Positions 53,383 through 61,278 of a stretch of 64,000 bases of DNA are shown here, piece by piece. Under the pieces are notes generated by a model, which did no database searches, was not told the origin of the DNA, and saw only the letters and a program-made list of their open reading frames with translations. Numbering within the stretch: position 1 is the first letter of the stretch; each line of letters opens with the position of its first letter. The DNA lies in assembly GCA_015234525.1 (NCBI GenBank), contig JADGMX010000010.1, forward strand, positions 124,001-188,000. The letters are read 5' to 3'. Origin of the DNA: Flavobacterium sp. (GTDB taxonomy: Bacteria > Bacteroidota > Bacteroidia > Flavobacteriales > Flavobacteriaceae). The position numbers and the translations under genes are program-made.

Positions 53383-55529
53383 TATAGTATCATGCTTAGT
53401 TGAACGCGCTTTCGAGCCACATCCACTTCAACGACTTTCACCTGAACGTGCTGATGCATTTTTACCACTTCGTTTACGTCGCTGACAAATCCCTGTTTGA
53501 GTTGCGAGATATGAACCAGTCCGCTTTCCTTGATGCCGATATCGACAAAACAACCAAAATTAGTAATGTTATTGACAATTCCCGGCAAAACCATTCCCTG
53601 ATGAAGGTCGTTGATCGAAGTTACTTTGCTGTCAAATTCAAATACTTTGGCCGATTTCCGCGGGTCCAGTCCAGGTTTTTCAAGTTCTGATAGCACATCT
53701 TTCAATCCAAGTATCCCGATCTCTTCAGTCACAAATTTCGAAATGTCGATTTTCTGCGCTTCTTCTTTATTTCCGATTAATTTTTCAACCGGAACTTTTA
53801 ACATTTTCGACATTTTTTCCACAATCGGATATGCCTCTGGATGAACTGCCGAATTATCAAGTACGTTTTCACCATTTGGAATCCTGATAAAACCCGCACT
53901 CTGCTGGAATGCCTTCTCCCCTAGCCGTGGCACTTTTTTAAGTTGCTTCCGAGAGGTAAATGGTCCGTTGGTTTTCCGATATTCGACAATATTTTCCGCC
54001 GTTTTCTCGCCAATTCCGGAAACATACGCCAACAAATGCCGACTCGCCGTGTTTACATTCACGCCTACCGTATTCACACATCTGGCAACAACAGCGTCAA
54101 GTTCGTCTTTCAATTTGGTTTGGTCAACATCGTGTTGATATTGTCCGACACCGATTGCTTTCGGATCGATTTTGACGAGTTCGGCCAGCGGATCGATTAA
54201 TCTTCGTCCGATTGAAACCGCGCCACGAACCGTAACATCATGCTGCGGCAGTTCTTCGCGGGCAATTTTTGAAGCCGAATAAACCGACGCGCCTGCTTCG
54301 CTGACCACAAAAACCTGAATCGGCTTGTCAAAGGCAATTTGTTTGATAAAAAATTCGGTTTCGCGTGAGGCGGTACCATTTCCAATTGAAATTGCCTCGA
54401 TTTTGTAGGCATTAACCAGCGATCGCACTTTTTTCATCGCAATCGCAGTTTCCTTTTGCGGCGCATGTGGATAAATTGTTTCGTTGTAAAGTAGATCGCC
54501 TTTCTCATCCAGACAAACTAGTTTACAACCGCTTCTGAAACCTGGATCGATTGCCAAAATACGCTTAGATCCAAGTGGCGGCGCCATTAAAAGCTGAGTC
54601 AAATTACTTGCAAAAACGTTTATTGAATTGCTGTCGGCTTTGGATTTTGCTTCCTGGAGAACCTCGTTTGACAAGGCGGGAGCGAGTAATCTTTTATAAG
54701 AATCGGCAATGGCAATTTCGAGTTGCTCAGCCGAATCGCTTTTTTTGTTTTTTATGAAATCGGATTCAATTCTCGAGAGTATTTCGTCTGAATCGGTGTC
54801 GATTTTAATTTTTAGAAAACCTTCATTTTCACCTCGAAGCATAGCTAAAAGTCGGTGTGACGGCGCTTTTAGAAGTGGCTCACTCCAATCGAAATACTGA
54901 GCAAATTTTTGCTGTGCAAGTTCTGTTTCCTGACTGATTTCAGTTCCTTTTTTGGGTTTGACGAATTTGGTCTCGATAACACCTTTGCGGCGAAAAACGG
55001 AGCGCACCAGATTTCGAACACTCACATTTTCACTGATTTGTTCGGCTACGATATCCCGGGCACCTTGAAGCGCCTGATCTTCATTTAATACTTTATCGGT
55101 TAAAAATTTACTTGCAACAACGTCTATATTTTGGGAACTCTGATTCATGATCAGCTTTGCCAGCGGTTCCAGGCCAAGTTCGCGTGCAACATCGGCGCGG
55201 GTTTTTTTCTTCTTCTTGAACGGGAGATAAAGATCTTCAAGTTCGGTTAGTGAAAAAGCCGAGCGCATTTTGTGTTCAAGATCGGGAGTTAACGCGTTTT
55301 GTTCGGCAACCGATTTTAAAATGGCATCTTTTCGTTTGACGATGGCCTCGTAATCCTTTTGGAGATTAGCGATTTGTTCGATGGCGACTTCATCTAAATT
55401 CCCGGTTTTATCTTTCCGATATCTGGAAATAAAGGGAATGGTACAATCTTCGGCGAGGAGTTGCACGGTATTTCTGATCGACGATTCGGGTGCGTCGATG
55501 CGTTTTTTAATAAACTGTATGTTTGTCAT
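53382..55529 (-). CDS. tex: Tex family transcription accessory protein (S1 RNA-binding)
   Basis: A 715-residue Tex homologue, a widely conserved nucleic-acid-binding protein linked to transcription and RNA fate. Domains in order: helical N-terminus with PFISRYRKDKTG (about residues 33-44), YqgF/RNaseH-like domain with KRILAIDPGFRSGCKLV (about 317-333), helix-hairpin-helix with NVNTASRHLLAYVSGIGEKTAENIVEYR (quoted by its ends), and a C-terminal S1 domain with GMVLPGIVNNITNFGCFVDIG. All parts are intact and the length is normal. It is the only gene between the bidirectional terminator and repeat R4. Confidence 0.95.
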   Translation of the reverse strand: MTNIQFIKKRIDAPESSIRNTVQLLAEDCTIPFISRYRKDKTGNLDEVAIEQIANLQKDYEAIVKRKDAILKSVAEQNALTPDLEHKMRSAFSLTELEDLYLPFKKKKKTRADVARELGLEPLAKLIMNQSSQNIDVVASKFLTDKVLNEDQALQGARDIVAEQISENVSVRNLVRSVFRRKGVIETKFVKPKKGTEISQETELAQQKFAQYFDWSEPLLKAPSHRLLAMLRGENEGFLKIKIDTDSDEILSRIESDFIKNKKSDSAEQLEIAIADSYKRLLAPALSNEVLQEAKSKADSNSINVFASNLTQLLMAPPLGSKRILAIDPGFRSGCKLVCLDEKGDLLYNETIYPHAPQKETAIAMKKVRSLVNAYKIEAISIGNGTASRETEFFIKQIAFDKPIQVFVVSEAGASVYSASKIAREELPQHDVTVRGAVSIGRRLIDPLAELVKIDPKAIGVGQYQHDVDQTKLKDELDAVVARCVNTVGVNVNTASRHLLAYVSGIGEKTAENIVEYRKTNGPFTSRKQLKKVPRLGEKAFQQSAGFIRIPNGENVLDNSAVHPEAYPIVEKMSKMLKVPVEKLIGNKEEAQKIDISKFVTEEIGILGLKDVLSELEKPGLDPRKSAKVFEFDSKVTSINDLHQGMVLPGIVNNITNFGCFVDIGIKESGLVHISQLKQGFVSDVNEVVKMHQHVQVKVVEVDVARKRVQLSMIL

Positions 55530-55540
55530 TGAGTAGCATT

Positions 55541-55616
55541 TACCCCGGATGGGAAGCGGTATCCTTTTTTAAGCGACGAAGGAGCGCGAAAAAAGATAAA
55601 GCGGACAGCCGGAATA
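55541..55616 (+). repeat. Intergenic repeat, copy R4
   Basis: It reads TACCCCGGATGGGAAGCGGT, then ATCCTTTTTT and AAAAAAGATAAAGCG as imperfect complementary arms, then GACAGCCGGAATAGG. The outer blocks match copy R3 at 12223-12294 with few changes, while the centre has diverged. It lies between tex and the end of rpiB. Confidence 0.75.
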
Positions 55617-55632
55617 GGTCCTGAAAAAAAAT

Positions 55633-56061
55633 TTAGCACGGAATCTTATCAACACGATTTTGGTGTCGGCCGCCTTCAAACCCGGTTTCAAGAAAGGTTT
55701 TGACCATGTCTACCGCCTGCTCGATCGAGGTGAAACGCGCGGGAATACTGATAATATTGGCATTATTGTGCTGACGGGCAAGCGATGCAATTTCCTTGGT
55801 CCAGCAAAGTGCGGCGCGAATGTTAGCATGTTTATTAACAGTCATGTTGATACCATTTCCGCTTCCGCAGATCACAATTCCGAGTTGCGAGGTACCTTCG
55901 GAGACATCTTTTGCGACCAAATGGCCAAAGTCAGGGTAATCGACGCTGCCGGCCGAATCGGTACCGTGGTTTACAACATCGTGTCCGGCTTCGGTTAGCA
56001 TTTTTACGATAGCCTTTTTGTAGTCAGGTCCTGCGTGATCGTTTCCGATTGAAATTTTCAT
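55633..56061 (-). CDS. rpiB: Ribose-5-phosphate isomerase B
   Basis: Interconverts ribose 5-phosphate and ribulose 5-phosphate in the pentose phosphate pathway. The 142-residue protein has the family start MKISIGNDHAGPDYKKAI, the DYPDFGHLVAKDV segment and GIVICGSGNGINMTVNKHANIRAALCW (here GSGNGINM holds the catalytic Cys105-type region as ICGSGNG). The ATG at 56061 is preferred; an upstream frame adds 35 residues that are not RpiB-like and would cover the promoter. It is the first minus-strand gene left of the candidate origin. Confidence 0.95.
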   Translation of the reverse strand: MKISIGNDHAGPDYKKAIVKMLTEAGHDVVNHGTDSAGSVDYPDFGHLVAKDVSEGTSQLGIVICGSGNGINMTVNKHANIRAALCWTKEIASLARQHNNANIISIPARFTSIEQAVDMVKTFLETGFEGGRHQNRVDKIPC

Positions 56062-56075
56062 AGTTGTAGTTTTTA

Positions 56076-56083
56076 CAAAGTTA
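56076..56083 (-). promoter_or_regulatory. Promoter -7 element (TAACTTTG) for rpiB
   Basis: Exact TAnnTTTG match on the minus strand, 14 bases before the rpiB ATG. Confidence 0.5.
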
Positions 56084-56169
56084 TGCGAAAAACCGAAATG
56101 AAGCAGAAGCAAACTTTGGTATTCACTTGGATTGGAAAGTACTTGTAAATCGCTGATCTGAAACAAATT

Positions 56170-56670
56170 GGAAATGCATTTGAAGCTACCTATAATTATG
56201 TAACAAATAACAAAGATTTTATAATGTTGATAAATTTCTAAATAGCCTTGATATTCAAGACTTTCGGATTTTAAAATTTTTGTTGATAAATCAGGATAGA
56301 AAATTGAAAGTAAATTTTGATGTTGCGCGAGAAATATTAAGGCGAAATTTTAGCGAGAAAAGCAAATACTGTTTGCCGAATTTTTAGAAAAGTTATCAGC
56401 CGTTGACGTGTGGTTTTTTAACAGGATTGGAGGTGTGAACTTATCGGCAATTTTATAAAAAGCAGGTTATCAATATTTGTTCATAACCTTTAAAAGCGGC
56501 TGATTTAAAATACAGTTACAAGCGCATTCGATGTTGATAAACGGGGATAAAAAGTTAAAAGTCGGTTTCCAGTGAGAGCTTCTAAAAGTTATTGGTGATG
56601 TTAACACGCTATAATACCCATCAAAATTTAATTTTAAAATAATTTTTCTTTTTGATGTATTAAGTTAATG
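56170..56670. other. Candidate chromosomal replication origin (oriC): cluster of DnaA-box-like 9-mers in an AT-rich non-coding region
   Basis: The longest gene-free stretch of the window (about 0.6 kb between rpiB and the DUF2007 gene). TGTTGATAA, the reverse complement of TTATCAACA (one base from the DnaA box TTATCCACA), occurs exactly at 56225-56233, 56281-56289 and 56532-56540. Near matches are TTATCAGCC (56393), TTATCAATA (56467), TGTTCATAA (56478), TTATCGGCA (56441) and CGGGGATAA (56542). GGTTAT and ATAACC at 56465-56488 form an inverted pair. An AT-rich run follows at about 56620-56665, a possible unwinding element. Genes left of it are almost all minus, genes right mostly plus. dnaA is not nearby, which is common outside classical origins. 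Confidence 0.65.
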
Positions 56671-56678
56671 TTAACAAC

Positions 56679-56918
56679 TCAGACGATTTTCAAATTTTGA
56701 TTTCCGTTTAGGTCGTTTAGGATTTCGTTGACGATTTCGAGATCGTTTGCATGGACCTTTAGTTTTATTCCGCCGAATGCGATTGAGTACATTGGTGCGA
56801 CAGATGTAGCGGTTTCGTTTTGGAAATAGTAGGCGATTCCTTTGAGGTTTAGCTGGTGTTTTAGTATTTCGATCTCGTGCGGATAGTTGAAGGTGGCCGC
56901 GGTAATAAAATCTTTCAT
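56679..56918 (-). CDS. DUF2007 domain protein
   Basis: A 79-residue soluble protein that matches DUF2007 (putative signal-transducing-type domain): TAATFNYPHEIEILKHQLNLKG at the start (quoted from TAATFNYPHEI), the IAYYFQNETAT segment, and the C-terminal GGIKLKVHANDLEIVNEIL helix-strand. The fold resembles small PII/ACT-like modules, but the function is unknown. A second open frame overlaps on the same strand (56671-56931) and is a shadow. It is the only minus-strand gene directly right of the candidate origin. Confidence 0.8.
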   Translation of the reverse strand: MKDFITAATFNYPHEIEILKHQLNLKGIAYYFQNETATSVAPMYSIAFGGIKLKVHANDLEIVNEILNDLNGNQNLKIV

Positions 56919-57050
56919 CGTTTTTCAACAAAGATATTTTATTTAAAAGTTTGATTTAGAGGGTGCCGCGTTAATATTTGTTTAAACTCACCCTTACAAA
57001 ATGTGAACTGTAAACAATTTCGTAAATTTCAGCAATATTTAAGACTACAC

Positions 57051-59231
57051 ATGAGTAAGAAACCAGGTAAACCAAATACCAAGGAAAAGGATTTCTCGGG
57101 AAAGATTTTGAAAATTCTTTCAAAGAACGCCAACAAACCATATAATTATAAGCAGATCGCGGCTAAACTCGAATTAGACGATACCAAGAGTCGCAATGAA
57201 ATCATAAAGGATCTAAAACTTTTAGCTTCTAAGGGAAAGATCATTGAAGCTGAACCGGGAAAATACCTGGTAAAAGCTGCCAGTCAGGATTACTACGAAG
57301 GCCGAATCGACATGACCAGTCGCAAGACCGCCTACTTTATTTGTGAGGATTTTGCAGAGGATGTGTTTATTCCGACCAATAATCTAAATCACGCGTTGGA
57401 TGGTGACACGGTAAAAGTTTACGTTTATAACCGTCGCAGCGGAAAACGTCCTGAAGGTGAAGTGATTGAAATCATCGAGCGCAAGAAGACAGAATTTGTT
57501 GGTGTGATTGATATTCAGAAAAATTTTGCTTTTGTCACTACGGCAAATGTGAAAATGTACACTGATATTTTTATTCCGAAAGACAAGATAGGTGAGGCGC
57601 AACAAGGTGATGTTGTGGTGGTTAAAATTGAAGACTGGCCGAAGAAAGCTGACAGTCCGTTTGGATCAGTAATCAATGTTCTGGGAAAACCGGGTGAACA
57701 CGATACTGAAATGCATGCGATTTTGGCTGAATACGGACTTCCGTACGAATTCCCGCCTGAAGTTGAAGAATACGCACAGAAAATTGATACTTCGATTCAG
57801 GAAAGTGAAATTGCGAATCGTCGGGATATGCGCGATACATTGACATTTACAATCGATCCGCGTGATGCGAAAGATTTCGATGATGCGTTGTCGTTTAAAA
57901 AACTTGATAATGGAAATTTCGAGATTGGTATTCACATTGCCGACGTGTCGTATTATCTTCAGGAAGGAACTATTTTGGATGATGAAGCCTATCAACGGGC
58001 CACTTCGGTTTACTTAGTTGACCGCGTTGTTCCGATGCTTCCCGAAGTGCTTTCAAACTTTGCGTGTTCGCTTAGGCCGCATGAAGAGAAATACACATTT
58101 TCAGCTGTTTTTGAAATATCGCCGCAAGCTCAGGTAACCAATCAGTGGTTTGGAAGAACGGTTACGTATTCAGATCAGCGTTTTTCATATGAAGAAGCGC
58201 AGCATATTATCGAAACGCAAGGGAATATGATTCCGGCTGATATTTCGATTACCGGAAGTGACTATGAAGTTCCGGATCATATCGTTGAAGCTACTTTGAA
58301 ACTTGACGAACTTGCCAAAATTTTCCGACGTAATCGTTTGAAGAATGGCGCTATTTCGTTTGATAAAGTCGAGGTTAAATTCCACTTAAACGAACGCGAC
58401 GAGCCAACCGGAGTTTATTTTAAAGAATCAAAAGACTCGAATCATTTGATTGAGGAGTTCATGCTTCTGGCCAATAGAAAAGTGGCGGAATACATTGGGA
58501 AGCAGAAAAAGACATTTGTTTACCGGATTCACGATGAGCCGAATGAGGACAAGCTAATCGGATTGCAGTCGGTGATTGCCAAATTTGGCTATAAAATCGA
58601 TTTGCGATCTAAAAAGGATATTTCAAAATCTCTAAATAGTTTGCTGTCAGATGTTCAGGGTAAAAAAGAGCAGAATTTAGTTGATACCTTGGCAATCCGA
58701 ACAATGAGCAAGGCAAAGTATTCGACGGATAACATTGGGCACTACGGACTCGCATTCGACTATTATTCGCATTTTACGTCGCCAATCAGGCGTTATCCCG
58801 ATGTGATGGTACATAGATTACTTCAGTACTATTTAGATGGCGGAAAATCGGTTAGTGAAGATGTTTACGAAGCCAAATCGGAACATTCATCAAATATGGA
58901 AGCGCTTGCAACCAACGCTGAGCGTGATTCAATCAAGTACATGCAGGTTAAATACATGCAGGACCATCAGGAGGAGGAGTTTTTGGGTGTTATTTCTGGC
59001 GTTACCGAATGGGGAATCTATGTAGAAATCGTCAGCAATAAGTGCGAAGGAATGTGTAGAATCAGGGAAATTAAAGACGATTATTACACCTTCGACGAAA
59101 AGCAATATGCGCTAGTAGGCGAAATTTCAAAGAATATTTTACAATTAGGTGATGAAGTTTTCGTTAAGGTCAAAAATGCTGATCTTGTTAAAAAGCAGCT
59201 TGACTTTCACTTCATCCGTAAAAACAGTTAA
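57051..59231 (+). CDS. rnr: Ribonuclease R
   Basis: A 3'-5' exoribonuclease that degrades structured RNA. The 726-residue protein has an N-terminal winged-helix region (KILKILSKNANKPYNYKQIA), two cold-shock domains (about residues 70-230), the RNB catalytic domain with TIDPRDAKDFDDALSF (the four metal-binding Asp residues) and HYGLAFDYYSHFTSPIRRYPD (shown in part as YSHFTSPIRRYPD), and a C-terminal S1 domain (SGVTEWGIYVEIVSNKCEGM). The ATG at 57051 was preferred over a GTG at 57003 that adds 16 residues. Its stop is 2 bases from the next gene. It faces away from the candidate origin. Confidence 0.96.
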   Translation: MSKKPGKPNTKEKDFSGKILKILSKNANKPYNYKQIAAKLELDDTKSRNEIIKDLKLLASKGKIIEAEPGKYLVKAASQDYYEGRIDMTSRKTAYFICEDFAEDVFIPTNNLNHALDGDTVKVYVYNRRSGKRPEGEVIEIIERKKTEFVGVIDIQKNFAFVTTANVKMYTDIFIPKDKIGEAQQGDVVVVKIEDWPKKADSPFGSVINVLGKPGEHDTEMHAILAEYGLPYEFPPEVEEYAQKIDTSIQESEIANRRDMRDTLTFTIDPRDAKDFDDALSFKKLDNGNFEIGIHIADVSYYLQEGTILDDEAYQRATSVYLVDRVVPMLPEVLSNFACSLRPHEEKYTFSAVFEISPQAQVTNQWFGRTVTYSDQRFSYEEAQHIIETQGNMIPADISITGSDYEVPDHIVEATLKLDELAKIFRRNRLKNGAISFDKVEVKFHLNERDEPTGVYFKESKDSNHLIEEFMLLANRKVAEYIGKQKKTFVYRIHDEPNEDKLIGLQSVIAKFGYKIDLRSKKDISKSLNSLLSDVQGKKEQNLVDTLAIRTMSKAKYSTDNIGHYGLAFDYYSHFTSPIRRYPDVMVHRLLQYYLDGGKSVSEDVYEAKSEHSSNMEALATNAERDSIKYMQVKYMQDHQEEEFLGVISGVTEWGIYVEIVSNKCEGMCRIREIKDDYYTFDEKQYALVGEISKNILQLGDEVFVKVKNADLVKKQLDFHFIRKNS

Positions 59232-59233
59232 TC

Positions 59234-59902
59234 ATGAAAAAGTTTTTTATACTGTTGCTTTTGGCGATTTCAAGTGCGTCATTTGCACAAGTGACTAAAA
59301 ATATTGGCGACTTCAAAGATCTGAAAGTTTATGATCGAATTACGGTTTATTTGGTCAAATCAGATGTAAATAAAGTTGAGATTACAGGGAAACGAAGCAA
59401 TGAAGTTCAGCTCGTAAACAGTAACGGAACGTTGAAAGTTAAGATGCAATTTGGAAAACTTCTGCAAGGTGATGATATCGAAGCTCGCGTTCATTATAAA
59501 GTTTTGGAAAGTGTTGATGCCAGTGAAGGATCGATGATTTCGTCTGAAAACGTAATTGCGCAAGATGAGTTTGAAATCAATGCTAAAGAAGGTTCTCAGG
59601 TTACGCTTAATGTTGAAGTGAACGATCTCGAAGTTCGGGCGGTGACGGGTGCTATCGTAAGTCTAAAGGGCCGAACCGATGAACTTGATGCGACTTTAGG
59701 TACCGGTGGGGAACTCAAAGCAAAAGCACTTGTTGCAACCAAAGCCGAGGTTGCCATTCGTGCCGGCGGACAAGCTGAAGTTTACGCCACGGATAGAATT
59801 GAAACCGATATCAAAGCCGGTGGCGACATCGTAGTTTACGGAAATCCGGCAAAAGTTAGCGAAAAAGCTTCATTGGGCGGAACTGTGACCATAAAGAAGT
59901 AA
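59234..59902 (+). CDS. GIN domain (DUF2807) secreted protein
   Basis: A 222-residue exported protein with a signal peptide (MKKFFILLLLAISSASFAQ) and a beta-helix-like repeat pattern (for example ARVHYKVLESVDASEGSMIS, LNVEVNDLEVRAVTGAIVSL, ATKAEVAIRAGGQAEVYA) typical of head GIN/DUF2807 proteins in Bacteroidota. Function is unknown; the repeats suggest an adhesive or structural role. It starts 2 bases after the rnr stop and is probably cotranscribed, though the functional link is unclear. Confidence 0.83.
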   Translation: MKKFFILLLLAISSASFAQVTKNIGDFKDLKVYDRITVYLVKSDVNKVEITGKRSNEVQLVNSNGTLKVKMQFGKLLQGDDIEARVHYKVLESVDASEGSMISSENVIAQDEFEINAKEGSQVTLNVEVNDLEVRAVTGAIVSLKGRTDELDATLGTGGELKAKALVATKAEVAIRAGGQAEVYATDRIETDIKAGGDIVVYGNPAKVSEKASLGGTVTIKK

Positions 59903-59960
59903 TCCCCGAAATTTTGCTTATTTTTGGCAACTCACACTTTTTAAAGATCGGAGATTTTTG

Positions 59961-60635
59961 ATGATTCAAGATGTATTAACTGCAATTCCGCTTGGAATTT
60001 TTTTAAGCTTTTTGATAGGACCGGTTTTTTTCGTTCTATTGGAAACCAGTGCTGTTAAGGGTGTTCGAGCGGCATTAGCATTCGACATGGGTGTAATTAT
60101 CGCCGACATCCTCTTTATTGTGATTGCCTACGGAAGCAGCTATCGGTTAATTGCCAGCATAAAAAAAGATCCTGCCGTATTTGTCTTTGGTGGCGGAATC
60201 ATGATGATTTACGGGATTGTAACTTTTGTACAACACCGGAAAAAACAACGAAAGCATAATGATGAAAGCACTGCTGAAGTCATAAAGAACAACTACAAAG
60301 GCCTTTTTATGAAAGGATTTTTCCTGAATTTCATAAATGTCGGAGTGTTGTTGTTTTGGTTTTTGATTCTGATTACGGTTGGTCCGAAACTAAATCTTGA
60401 TCTTTCCCGGTTGGTAACCTTTTTCGGAACGGTAATCCTTACTTATTTAATTGTCGACATTATCAAAATGTTGCTCGCAAAACAGTTGAAAAGTAAAATG
60501 ACACCAACGAATGTCTTTAGAATCAAAAAAGTAATCAGTTTATTGTTGGTGGTTTTCGGCGTTGTAATTATGAGCCAGGGATGGTTTCCAAACGACCAGA
60601 AGTTTGTAAAACGCGCACTTGAAAAGATGGAATAG
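59961..60635 (+). CDS. LysE family amino-acid exporter-like protein
   Basis: A 224-residue membrane protein with about six helices. The start IPLGIFLSFLIGPVFFVLLE, with the GPV/GP motif after the first helix, and the second helix region AALAFDMGVIIADILFIVIAYG (shown only at its start) match LysE/RhtB-type exporters. It may export an amino acid or a related metabolite; the substrate cannot be read from sequence. The ATG at 59961 is preferred over a TTG one codon upstream. It lies 58 bases after the GIN gene. Confidence 0.85.
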   Translation: MIQDVLTAIPLGIFLSFLIGPVFFVLLETSAVKGVRAALAFDMGVIIADILFIVIAYGSSYRLIASIKKDPAVFVFGGGIMMIYGIVTFVQHRKKQRKHNDESTAEVIKNNYKGLFMKGFFLNFINVGVLLFWFLILITVGPKLNLDLSRLVTFFGTVILTYLIVDIIKMLLAKQLKSKMTPTNVFRIKKVISLLLVVFGVVIMSQGWFPNDQKFVKRALEKME

Positions 60636-60687
60636 CACAAATGCGACGTTCTTTCAAAATATACTTTTAAACTATCAAGATTTTATT

Positions 60688-60695
60688 TACATTTG
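60688..60695 (+). promoter_or_regulatory. Promoter -7 element (TACATTTG) for tRNA-Cys
   Basis: Exact TAnnTTTG match ending 14 bases before the tRNA 5' end, a good distance for tRNA transcription start. Confidence 0.55.
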
Positions 60696-60709
60696 CCATC
60701 CATTCAAAG

Positions 60710-60780
60710 GGCGTCGTGGCCGAGTGGCTAGGCTGGGCTCTGCAAAAGCTCCTACTGCGGTTCGAATCCGCACGATGCCT
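60710..60780 (+). tRNA. tRNA-Cys (anticodon GCA)
   Basis: The 71 bases fold as a cloverleaf: acceptor GGCGTCG/CGATGCC (7 bp with one G-U), D stem GCC/GGC, anticodon stem GGGCT/AGCTC with loop CTGCAAA (anticodon GCA), variable loop CTAC, and T stem TGCGG/CCGCA with loop TTCGAAT. The discriminator base is U73, the identity base of tRNA-Cys. No CCA is encoded (TCAA follows), so the end must be added by enzyme. A terminator follows directly. Confidence 0.95.
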
Positions 60781-60789
60781 CAAAAAAAA

Positions 60790-60816
60790 AGACCTTCAAA
60801 TCGAAGGTCTTTTTTT
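60790..60816. terminator. Bidirectional terminator between tRNA-Cys and folB
   Basis: Hairpin AGACCTTC-AAATC-GAAGGTCT flanked by A and T runs on both sides. It ends within the folB stop codon and can terminate both the tRNA (plus) and folB (minus). Confidence 0.9.
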
Positions 60817-61174
60817 ATGTCCGAAATTCTTCCATTTGGATGGTGACTGCTTCGACATCACCGCCAATTGGTGGGTTGAGTTTAGAAACCGACAACAAAA
60901 TCCTGGAAACTTCCGGAATCTCAAGGAATATCCGTTTAATGATTCGTTGAGCAACGTGTTCCAAAAGATTGGACCGGATCGCCATTTCTTCGTTTACGAT
61001 TGAATTTAAAAGCACGTAATCAACTGTATCGGCAAGTTTATCTGATAGAGCGGATTTTCTAAGATCAGTTTTTACTTCTAAGTTGACACTGTAATCTGAA
61101 CCTATTTTGCTTTCTTCAATGAGGCATCCGTGATATGAAAATGTGCGGATATTTTGAAGTTTAATCGTTCCCAT
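60815..61174 (-). CDS. folB: Dihydroneopterin aldolase
   Basis: Cleaves dihydroneopterin in the folate pathway to 6-hydroxymethyl-dihydropterin and glycolaldehyde. The 119-residue protein has the family start IKLQNIRTFSYHGCLIEE with the FSYHG motif, the D-TVDYVLL segment (KLADTVDYVLLN), the LLEHVAQRI helix and the C-terminal VSKLNPPIGGDVEAV with the catalytic Lys (SKLNPP) and substrate-binding Glu region. Length is normal. It is convergent with tRNA-Cys and divergent from glnS. Confidence 0.95.
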   Translation of the reverse strand: MGTIKLQNIRTFSYHGCLIEESKIGSDYSVNLEVKTDLRKSALSDKLADTVDYVLLNSIVNEEMAIRSNLLEHVAQRIIKRIFLEIPEVSRILLSVSKLNPPIGGDVEAVTIQMEEFRT

Positions 61175-61278
61175 AAATTTTATTTTGAAGCATAAAAGTA
61201 CGCAAAAGCCAACGAACTTATACCATATTCAGCGGTTGTAACCACAAAATTGATAACTTTACGCCTTTAGAAAAAACT

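Noticed and set aside
56062..56166. Upstream extension of rpiB by 35 codons
   Set aside because: It covers the -7 promoter element and has no similarity to RpiB.
56671..56931. Second minus-strand open frame overlapping the DUF2007 gene
   Set aside because: It is Arg/Asn-rich shadow coding; the 79-residue frame has the recognisable domain.
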